NCBI RefSeq assembly: GCF_905171775.1
Contig: NC_053500.1
Location: 124,660,241 to 124,724,240 of the forward strand
Direction of reading: 5' to 3'
DNA length: 64,000 bases
Source: Rana temporaria
Lineage: Eukaryota; Chordata; Amphibia; Anura; Ranidae
Shown: positions 10,260 to 18,945 of the stretch, piece after piece
Position numbering within the stretch: position 1 is the stretch's first letter
How the letters are laid out: the number at the start of each line of letters is the position of its first letter
Notes under the pieces: generated by a model
Databases searched by the model: none
Seen by the model: the letters and a program-made list of their open reading frames with translations, nothing else
Told to the model about the DNA's origin: nothing
Program-made: the position numbers and the translations under genes

Positions 10260-11999
10260 GGATATGACTCTACACAATGTTTACCTAAATCCTTGCACGG
10301 AACTTCTGTGCTCTCCAACACTCCTGGAATGTGGGGCCAGTCCTGGGCATGCTCACACAGGATGCAGGACCACCGGACTGTGATGATGTTGGAGAGCAGG
10401 CACTAGTTGGGATAGTGAAAAGAAGTGGCTTTGGGGGACCAATCCTACATAAGGAAGAAGCCTAGAGGGGCAAAGAATAGGTATTTTACCTTATTCCTAT
10501 CCACTTAGACAAAATGACTATTTAACCATTTTAGTGCATGTGTGGGTTCAGGATGGGTGGTTGGTCACCACTGCAATAATTTATTCTGCCGCCTGGAGTT
10601 GAGCTTAAAAGGATCATGCCACCTAATACATCTATTTCAGATAAGTCTGGGAACTAGTGACTTTAAATACCCACTGACCTCTAAAAGGTACATTCAGTTT
10701 AACAAGAAAATGTAACCTTGATTCAGGGCAACCTGCGTTGAGCTGTTTTTCATTTTGGCAATGTGCCAATCTCCAGGCACTACGGCTGTCACCTGCACGA
10801 TGGGAAGAAAGTCATAACCAAGTAAGTCTCAAATTGGTTGAGCTCGATCTTACAAAGGACTTCTTCATTTTACTCCCAGAGGCGGAACAGAGCAATTGGG
10901 GGGGAGCGAAGGGAAAGTTTATGCAGCTGGGGAGGCCGGAAGTTAACTGAACCCATTTCTTTACCCTAAATGGGGCGTCTGGCATGGTGATGTCAGTGTT
11001 AGCATGGAAACATGTACATTTAAAATGGACATAAAGTTTTATTAAGGAGATCGACAGAGAGTGGGACATTAGGTAAGTGCATTTGATTTTTAAAGCAGAT
11101 ATGACATTTTATGAAAAACATTAAGCTTTTAGTGGCAGTCCATCTAAAACATATATTTTTAAAATATTGGGTACAGCCTGGTGATCTGAACCACTAATGG
11201 ATTTCTTATTTTTACTTGCAAGTAGTATATGTTCCACTTCCACGTCTTCTAGATGGCAATAAAAAAAAGCTGTGGTCTGTCTTCTGGATTTTACATCTAT
11301 TTAGGAGAAGTGAGTCTCCATAGGTGGGGGGCAGGAGAGTGTCTTGGAACCCCAGTAGGGAAACTTTGCCATTGAGGTTTCTTTTATATACAAAGCCAGT
11401 GGGAGAGTCAGCCCACCAGAACACATACCTAACCAGAAGATCCGTTTTGGCTACGACAGCCATTTGGCTCCTAATGCACAAGTGACAGGTACACTTAAAA
11501 GCCTGTTTTATTACGGTCGGGTTATCCTGATTTGCCGCCAACATGAGCTTTTGAAAAAGCAGTTTATTGTTTGTTTAAATTCTCCAGTACCATCTTGGGA
11601 TTACTGTAATTAATGATTGGCTTAAATTGATGAGTTGGATGTAAAGTTAAACACTGGGGGATTATTGCCAGTCACTTTCTTTTTTTTTTCAGGCTTTTCC
11701 TCCTTAATTATTAGCAGGAGTTTCCTCTTTCTCCAAGGCAATTAGTTTATTCTCTACCCCCACCTACCAGAAGAAACAATCGACTCGGATACGTGACCGC
11801 ACAATTGACTCTTTTTACAGTGAGTGATGTCACGCTGTAAAACAAACCACACAGAAAGCAGAATGGCAGAATGGCAAGTTTTAACAGTTCGGAGGTTTGT
11901 AAACCGCTAATAATGAAACACATGGGAATGGTTGTAATCAAGTCATTGCCTAGAACTGGATGCAGATTATAAGGTTCCTTGTAAACTGAAAACAGGAAC
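10260..11999. other. No recognisable gene; low-repeat stretch
   Basis: One of the longest stretches here without obvious transposon ends. Open frames on both strands (for example 10738-10950 plus and 11212-11544 minus) show no domain, no signal peptide pattern and no clear exon borders. A splice-based gene model cannot be supported by eye. Confidence 0.4.
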
Positions 12000-12012
12000 T
12001 TAACCTCCTGAG

Positions 12013-12350
12013 ACCCGCGCTATAGTCGAATGACGACTACAGCGCGGATCTCAAAATCCAACTAGACGTCAATTGACGTCCGCCCCTTTGGGCGTTCCCC
12101 GCGCGCGCTCCAGAGCGCGCAGCGGGGAAACTCTGTGTTGGCCGTGTCCCTTGGACACAGCCAATTACAGATCGCCGCGAACGGCCAATCAGAGTGGCCG
12201 TTTGCAATGCGATCTGTGCGGCCAATGAGAGATGATCTCATATGTAAACATATGAGATCATCTCTCATTGCCGGCTCACACAGAGACAGCATCCTGTCTC
12301 TGCAGAGGAGACCGATCTGTGTCCCTTGTACATAGGGACACAGATCGGTC
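12013..12350. repeat. Chain of about eight consecutive hairpins
   Basis: Successive inverted repeats with short loops: 12015-12028/12034-12047, 12065-12080, about 12097-12126, 12139-12164, 12180-12202, 12223-12244/12249-12270 (a perfect 22-bp stem), 12281-12302 and 12310-12350. Stem sequences are unrelated to one another. The spacing leaves little non-paired DNA. No frame is conserved through them. Confidence 0.85.
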
Positions 12351-12409
12351 ACCCCCCCCAGTCACCCCCCCCACCTACAGTTAGAACACTATACAGGGAA
12401 CATATTTAA

Positions 12410-13699
12410 CCTCTTCCATACCGGGCAGTTATACACACCTCCATACCGGGCCTATTCTGGCACTTCTCTCCTACATGTACAAATCATAATTTTTTTGCTA
12501 GAAAATTACGCAGAACCCCCAAACATTATATATGTTTTTTTTAGCAGACACCCTAGGGAATAAAACGACGGTCATTGAAACCTTTTATCTTGCACGGTAT
12601 TTGCGCAATAATTTTTCAAACGCCTTTTTTTGGGAAAAAAATTGTTTCATGAATTAAAAAAATTTAAAAACAGTAAAGTTAGCCCAATTTTTTTGTAAAA
12701 TATGAAATATGATGTTACACCGAGTAAATAGATACCTAACATGTCACGCTTTAAAATTGCGCACACTCATGGAATGGCGCCAAACTTCGGTACTTAAAAA
12801 TCTCCATAGGCAACGATTTGAAATTTTTTACAGGTTACCAGTTTAGATTTACAGAGGAGATCTAGTGCTAGAATTGTTGCTGGCACTCTAACGCACGCGG
12901 CGATACCTCACATATGTGGTTTAAACGGCGTTTACATATGTCGGCGGGACTTGCGTGTGCGTTCGCTTCTGCGCGCAAGCTACCGGGGACAGGGGCGTTA
13001 AAAAAATAAATTTTTATTTCTTTTTTTTTTTTATATATTTATTTCTTTTTTACACTTTTTTTTTAATTTTTTTTTTTTTTTTTATCACTTTTATTCCTAT
13101 TACAAGGAATGTAAACATCCCTTGTAATAGGAATGTGTGTGACAGGTACTCTTTATGGAGAGATGCGGGGTCAATAAGACCCCACATCTCTCCTCCAGGC
13201 TGGAAAGCATGAAATCGGTGAAAAAAAATTCACCGATCTCATGCTTGTGGTTGCTTAGCAGCCGCAATCGCGGCTTTGTTTACTTACGGGACCCGGGCGT
13301 GACGTCATCACATCGCGCCCGGGTCCTCCGACGGTCATAGAGATGACTGGTGACCATCTGGTCACCAGTCATCTCTATGCTTCCTGCGAGCGCCGGACGA
13401 TTCGTTCTCCGGGCCCCCGATGGCACGGGAGAGCCCGGAGAAGCACCGGATGGCGGCGGGAGGGGGGGGATGTCCCCTCCCGCCGCCTGTAAGAACGATC
13501 TAGCGGCGGAACCGCCGCTATGATCGTTCTTACGTTGTGCAGAATCGCCGGCAGTTTAGAAGGATATCTGAATGATGCCTCTAGCTGCAGGCATCATTCA
13601 GATATCCACCCGGAAAGCCCAGGACGTCATATGACGTCCACTCTGAACGGCAGAAGTTCTTTGTGGACGTCATTTTACTATGGGCCGGTAGGGAAGTGG
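12410..13699. mobile_element. Nested TTAA element with proven empty site
   Basis: TTAA at 12406-12409 and 13700-13703; ends CCTCTTCC and GGAAGTGG. In the sister copy 16909-17891 the same place reads GAAGGGGTTAAATGTATTCC without an insert. Here the two halves GTGTTAACCCC side and ATATTTAACC side are separated by this element, with TTAA duplicated. The left part (12480-12990) recurs in reverse orientation at 45465-46045. The T-rich centre 13005-13085 is followed by a hairpin chain. Confidence 0.93.
13093..13638. repeat. Chain of ten consecutive hairpins
   Basis: Stems follow one another almost without gaps: 13093-13107/13119-13134; 13157-13172/13178-13193; 13204-13221/13229-13246; 13289-13299/13314-13326; 13336-13355/13360-13379 (20-bp perfect); 13407-13414/13433-13440; about 13452-13466/13473-13487; 13490-13510/13511-13532; 13562-13580/13589-13607 (19-bp perfect); 13622-13638. 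The stem sequences are all different. As single-stranded DNA or RNA this would be a string of stem-loops. Confidence 0.85.
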
Positions 13700-14477
13700 T
13701 TAACCCCTTCCTCACCCCCTAGTGTTAACCCCTTCAATGCCAGTCACATTTATACAGTAATTAGTGCATATTTATAGCACTGATCGCAGTATAAATGTGA
13801 ATGGCGCCAAAAATGTGTCAAAAGTGTCCGATGTGTCCGCCATAATGTCGCAGTCCCAATAAAAATCGCAGATCGCCGCCATTTCTAGTAAAAAAAATTA
13901 AAAATAAAATAATAATTCTGTCCCCTATTTTGTAGGCGCTATAACTTTTGCGCTTATTGCGATTTTTTTTTTTTTTTTACCAAAAATATGTAGAAGAATA
14001 CGTATCGGCCTAAACTGAGAAAAAAAATGTTTTTTTTTTTTTTAAATTGGCATATTTATTATAGCAACAAGTAAAAAATATTGTATTTTTTTTCAAAATT
14101 GTCGCTCTTTTTTATTTATAGCGCAAAAAATAAAAACCGCACAGGCGATCAAATACCACCAAAAGAAAGCTCTACTTGTGGGGAAAAAAGGACGTCAATT
14201 TTGTTTGGGAGCCACGTCGCACGACCGCGCAATTGTCAGTTAAAGCGAAGCAGTGCCGGAAGCTGAAATTTCACCTGGGCAGGAGGGGGGTATATGTGCC
14301 CAGTAAGCAAGTGGTTAAAGAGGTCCTTGAGAGGTAAGAAGGTACTTCATGGCCATCCTAAAAGGACTTGAAAGTACAAAAAAAAATTAATTAAAAGAAT
14401 TTTAGACTCTTTTACCAAACATTCATACTGGTGGCAATATGGTTTGCTCAGCAGTAGCAGGCATGGTCCCTAGATCT

Positions 14478-14545
14478 AGTTCTATTGGTTGAACTAGATG
14501 GACTTGTGTCTTTTTTTCAACCAGACTAACTATGTAGCTATGTCA
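14478..14545. repeat. Dispersed repeat fragment (TTGAACTAGATGGACTTG)
   Basis: The words GGTTGAACTAGATGGACTTG and TCTTTTTTTCAACC followed by ACTATGTAGCTATG match a short 3'-end type repeat that I remember from amphibian sequences. Class is uncertain. Confidence 0.4.
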
Positions 14546-14589
14546 ACAAAAGGGTGTTTTGCTTATGGGCATTTAAAGTTTAATTTTCA

Positions 14590-14935
14590 GTTTCAACTGA
14601 GGGGGGCGGGGTCACGGGATGACGCCGCGTCCTCAGTTATAAAATTACTGTCAGAAGAACGGGAGCGTCACACAGCGGGAACTTCAATTGCAAGCGGGTC
14701 GTCCGGGGAAGAAGAAGCCGGTGCAAGATGCGGACGAGAAGACCGAAGGGAGGAGCAGAGGAAGAAGATGGAGGAAGAAGCCGGTGCAAGATGCGGACGA
14801 GAAGACCCAAGAAAGAAGCAGAGGAAGAAGATGGAGGAAGAAACCCGAATCAATGCAGAAAAGAAGAAGATGGAAGAAGAAGTGTGGAAAGAAGACATTA
14901 AAGGAAATGTCAAAAACCGGCGATTGTCTTTTTTT
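14590..14935 (+). repeat. Purine-rich degenerate tandem repeat (about 66 bp)
   Basis: Two copies of a 66-bp unit (GCCGGTGCAAGATGCGGACG and GAGGAAGAAGATGGAGGAAG) lie at about 14718-14783 and 14784-14849, followed by shorter GAAGAAGATGGAGGA repeats. It creates a 166-aa frame (14498-14998) rich in Glu, Lys and Arg. Because the unit is a multiple of 3, other frames are open too. It leads directly into a dispersed repeat at 15000, so I regard it as repeat and not gene. Confidence 0.7.
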
Positions 14936-14999
14936 TTATTTTTGACACTTTTTTGGGGGGGAAATGGTAGAGGTACAATGTACGCCATTACCATTTAAC

Positions 15000-15305
15000 A
15001 CAGGGGGGGTCGGGATCTGGGGATCCCCTTTGTTAAAGGGGTCTTCCAGATTCCGATAAGCCCCCCACCCACAGACCCCCACAACCACCGGCCAGGGTTG
15101 TTGGGAAGAGGCCCTTGTCCCCATTGACATGGGGACAAGAGTGCTTTGGGGTGGGGGGCGCTCGTCCCCACCCCCATCCGTGCTCGGATAAGGGTTTGGT
15201 ATGGATCTTGGGGGTAACCTCATGCCGTTTTTTCGGAGTAGGTGTTCCCCCTTACAATCCCGAGACTACATATACCCCCGCCCCCTCATCTTTTTTGGGG
15301 GAAGG
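15000..15305 (+). repeat. Dispersed repeat, mate of 30760-31135
   Basis: The order CCCTTTGTTAAAGGGG, CTTCCAGA, CCCACAACCACC, GGGTTGTTGGGAAGAGGC, CCTTGTCC..GGGGACAA, GCTCGGATAAGG, then a T/G-run and GTTCCCCCTTA is shared with 30760-31135. No inverted ends are visible. Frames crossing it are unsupported. Confidence 0.7.
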
Positions 15306-15312
15306 TGAGAGA

Positions 15313-15358
15313 AAGAGGGTGTGTCCCTGAATGGCAGTTTGGAAATGTGGTCACCCTA
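15313..15358. mobile_element. Terminal fragment of TAGGGTGACCAC hAT family
   Basis: GTGTGTCCCTGAATGGCAG followed by TTTGGAAATGTGGTCACCCTA matches the ends at 59000-59042 and 60526-60564. Confidence 0.75.
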
Positions 15359-15742
15359 GAAGTACGTCAGTTTACTTCTCATTCTAATATACTATGAGAT
15401 GTAGATCTAGGTATTAGCAGGGGTTACCTGAGGCCTGAAAATATTTCAAAGGGTTCTTCTTTGTTAATAAGGTTTAGAAAGACTGGTCTTGAAGCTTCTA
15501 TAAAAGGGAATGTGCTAAGGGGAGAGAGAGACAGACAGGAAATTTTCTGGTTTTACATGAAAAAGTATCCCCTGCATTCCTTTAGATAAGCATGCTCACC
15601 GCTCATCTCTAGCTGTAAGCTAGCTTTGGGAACATACACTTATGATAGAATGCCCGGTATATAACTCAGTATGCAGGGTGCCTGGAGATGTTACCTGGAA
15701 GGAAATGTGAATTGGCAAGACTTGTTTCCAGTACAGCTCTAA

Positions 15743-16234
15743 GGCCCCATACACACGGGAGTATTTATCCGCGGATACGGTCCAGCGGACCGTTTCCGCG
15801 GATAAATACTCTCGAGGATTTCAGCAGATTTTAATGCGATGGAGTGTACTCACCATCGCATTGAAATCCGCGCCGAAATCCTCTGGCGATGACGTGTCGC
15901 GCCGCCGCCACCGATTATGACGCGGCGACGTGCGCGACGCTGTCATATAAGGAATTCCACGCATGCGTTGAATCATTGCGACGCATGCGGGGGATCCCTT
16001 CGGACGGATGGATTCGGTGAGTCTGTACAGACCAGCGGATCCATCCGTTGGGATGGATTCCAGCAGATGGATTTGTTCTGCATGTCAGCGAATATCCGAT
16101 CTGCTGGAATCCATCCCAGGGGAGATATATCCGCGGATAAATATCCGCTGGCGTGTACACACCATAGGATCTATCCGCTGAAACCCATTCGCTGGGATTT
16201 ATCTGCGGATGGATTCTATGGTGTGTATGGGGCC
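15743..16234. mobile_element. Harbinger-like MITE with GGATCCATCCG / TCCGCGGATA words
   Basis: It runs from GGCCCCATACACACGGG to GTGTGTATGGGGCC with TAA at 15740-15742 and TTA at 16235-16237. The interior repeats the words ATCCGCGGATA, GATGGATTCCAGCAGAT and GGATCCATCCG in both orientations. It is the inverted sister of 38302-38791, with the same words in reverse order. Non-coding. Confidence 0.85.
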
Positions 16235-16375
16235 TTAGAGCACAGAAAGAAAAGGTACAACGCTGAGAGCAAATATTTTCAGTTCTGCTTGATTTCTCAT
16301 ACTAAAGCAGTGGTTCTCAACCTTTCTTGTGCCGTAACCCCTTGATAACGTTTCCCAAGTGGTGGGGAACCTTAA

Positions 16376-16803
16376 TGCCGCGTACACACGATCGGAAATT
16401 CCGACAAGAAAACCGTGGATTTTTTTCTGATGGAATTTTGGCTCAAACTTGTGTTGCATACACACGGTCACACAAATCTTGTTGGAAATTCCGACCGCCA
16501 AGAAAGCGGTGACGTACAACACGTACGACGAGCCGAGATCATTGAAGTGCAATAGTCAGTTTGGCTCTTCTGCTTGATTCTGAAGATGCATGTTTTTTTT
16601 TACGCTTCGGAATTGCATACAGATGAGTGGATTTTCCGATAGAAACTTTTTCCGTCGGAAAAATAGAAAACCTGCTCTCAATCTTTTGTTGGCAGGAATT
16701 CCGACAGAAAAAGTCCGATGGAGCATACACATGGTCGGAATTTCTGACAAAAAGCTCACATCGGACTTTTCTTGTCCGAATTTCCGATTGTGTGTATGCG
16801 GCA
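16376..16803. mobile_element. Harbinger-like MITE with GGAATTTCCGAC words
   Basis: Ends TGCCGCGTACACACGATCGG and CCGATTGTGTGTATGCGGCA; TAA at 16373-16375, TTA at 16804-16806. The short palindrome GGAAATTCCGAC / GTCGGAATTTC occurs many times inside. It is the same subfamily as 44727-45137. Confidence 0.85.
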
Positions 16804-16908
16804 TTACAGTAAAATTATTTTCGTAGTGTGGGTTGTCAGCACCCAAGGCAAGACAAGTAATTGTGCACCCCTAACCTCCCTGAGTCCCTTCCACTCGTAC
16901 AATATTAA

Positions 16909-17891
16909 CCACTTGCTTACTGGGCACATAAACCCCCTTCGTGCCCAGGCGAAATTTCAGCTTCCGGCACTGCGTCGCTTTAACTGACAATTGCGCGGTC
17001 GTGCGACGTGGCTCCCAAACAAAATTGACGTCCTTTTTTCCCCACAAATAGAGCTTTATTTTGGTGGTGATTGATCACCTCTGCGGTTTTTATTTTTTGC
17101 GCTATAAACAAAAAAAGAGCGACAATTTAAAAAAAAATATATATATTTTTTACTTGTTGCTATAATAAATATCCCAATTTTTTTTAAAAAAAACGATTTT
17201 TTTTCTCAGTTAAGGCCGATACGTATTTTTCGATGTATTTTTGTAAAAAAATCGCAATAAGCGACTGGTTTGCGCAAAAGTTATAGCGCCTACAAAATGG
17301 GGGATAGATTTATGATTTTTTTTTTTTTACTTGTAATGGCGGCGATTTGCGATTTTTTTGTCAGGGCTGCGATATTGCGGCGGACGTATCGGACACTTTT
17401 GACACAATTTTGGGACCATTCACATTTATACAGCGATCAGTGCTATAAAAATGCACTAATTACTGTATAAATGTGACTGGCAGTGAAGGGGTTAACACTA
17501 GGGGGTGAGGAAGGGGTTAAATGTATTCCCTGGGTGTGTTCTTACTGTGTGGGGGGAGGGGACTGACTGGGGGAAGTGACCGATGCTGTGTCCCTATGTA
17601 AAGGGACACAGATCGGTCTCCTCTCTCCCTGACAGCACGTGGAGCTCTGTGTTTACACACAGAGCTCCACGTACTGCTGTGTCACCGACGATCGCGGATG
17701 GCTGGCGGACATCGCGGCCGCCAGGCACTCGCATCGGCTCCCGAACGATGCGCCGGGCACGTTGTTTCCCCGCTACGCGCCCCCAGTGGCGCGCACAGGG
17801 AACAACAACAACAGGACGTCCAGGGACGTCCACCCGGCACTTGAGAGCCGCGCTGTGGACGTCTTTCGACCATAGCGCGGATCTCAAGTGG
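16909..17891. mobile_element. TTAA-flanked element, uninterrupted sister of 12004-14314
   Basis: TTAA at 16905-16908 and 17892-17895; ends CCACTTGCTTACTGGGC and GCGCGGATCTCAAGTGG. The left half has GAGCCACGTCGCACGACC-type words (reverse) and a conserved GCGCTATAAAC/GCGACAATTT block. The right half is a hairpin string: 17585-17611, 17638-17671 (stem ACGTGGAGCTCTGTGT), 17702-17724 and 17848-17879. No open frame looks like a transposase. Confidence 0.9.
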
Positions 17892-17929
17892 TTAAAACCC
17901 CTTATGATACATTTTAGGATGTACCACTC

Positions 17930-18110
17930 TGTTCTCCTTTTTTTCCCTTTTATCTCTCTCTCTCTCTATTCTGATTTCTTGTTTTTTTCCCCCATCCCTC
18001 TCTAAAAGCTGTTTTTCTTGTTCTTTCTCTTATTCGTTCTCTCTCTTTATCTTTGTTACTACTTCTCTTTTCCTCTCCCTTCCATGTATTCTCTATTTTT
18101 TTTCCTTCTC
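17930..18110. repeat. Pyrimidine-rich (CT/T) tract
   Basis: Imperfect TCTCTC and TTTTT runs over about 180 bp. Low complexity; no gene. Confidence 0.75.
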
Positions 18111-18261
18111 TTACTCCTTGGTGGGGGGTGGACGGTGGGATGAGTGGCAGTGCTGGGGCGAGTTCTGATCAGCCAACTTAGGTGCTCTTAATCAGGGTCA
18201 TATGCTGATCTGAGAACTGTAGTGGGGACTTTTATTGGCAACTCTAATCACAGGTAGTGAT

Positions 18262-18590
18262 ATGCCCTATACACACGTATGGGTTTCCCGACTTTTTACT
18301 GCCGGGAAACCCAAGGGGAAAGCCAAGAACTGGCTCGGCATCCTTTTCCCCCTACACACGGCTGGTTTTCCTGGCAGGAAAACTGCCATGAGAGCTTTGG
18401 CCGGGAGACACGGCCGTGTGTATGCTCCATCCCATAGGAAAACTGCCGGGAAAAAAAACGCCGGGAATCACGGCAGGAAAAAAGAGAACATGTTCTCATT
18501 TTTCCCACCGGGATTCCCGGTGGTTTTCCTGCCATGGAGCATACACTCGGCCAGTTTTCCCGGCCAAAAGCTGTCGCGTAAATGCCCTAA
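18262..18590. mobile_element. Harbinger-like MITE with CCGGGAAA/GGTTTTCCTG words
   Basis: The left end TGCCCTATACACACG and right end near GTAAATGCCCTA are diverged. GGGTTTCCCG, CCGGGAAAC, GGTTTTCCTGGCAGGAAAAC and CCGTGTGTATGCTCCAT recur in both orientations. It follows the plan of the 15743 and 16376 elements with a different internal word. Borders are approximate. Confidence 0.7.
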
Positions 18591-18945
18591 TAGTAAAAGT
18601 CAGCAGCTACAGTATTTGTAACTGCTGACTTTCATTTTTGGAGGGGGTGATCAGAACGCCACTTTAAGGATGGAGGTCAGTTTTAAAGAAATTCATGGGC
18701 CATTCACTCCTCCAGCATTTACCAAAGCCCTAAAACATAATTTTCAGTGGAAAGATTTTTAAATGAACACCCACGGGCCTACAGTTTCCACTTGGCTTTA
18801 ATCCTCTTTAGACATATAAAGATGACATGAATGCAAACGAGAACGCCAAGGAATGTCTAAAAATTTTAATTGTTCCTAAGCAGTACCCTGAAAATCATCT
18901 TTTTTATTCCTCCTAAAAAATAGCAGAACCCTTTCTGTGCCTTAA

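Larger units (their letters stand above)
12004..14314. mobile_element. TTAA-flanked element split by a second TTAA element
   Basis: TTAA at 12000-12003 and 14315-14318. It is the reverse-orientation sister of 16909-17891: its right end GTAAGCAAGTGG mirrors CCACTTGCTTAC there, and its left end mirrors GCGCGGATCTCAAGTGG. The 13704-14314 half carries the GCTATAACTTTTGCGC, ACGTATCGGCC and GAGCCACGTCGCACGACC words also found at 16965-17500 and 57720-58225. The inserted element 12410-13699 sits at an internal TTAA. No transposase. Confidence 0.9.

Noticed and set aside
14498..14998. 166-aa acidic/basic protein
   Set aside because: The frame comes from a 66-bp purine-rich tandem repeat that runs into a dispersed repeat; no domain and no supporting structure.
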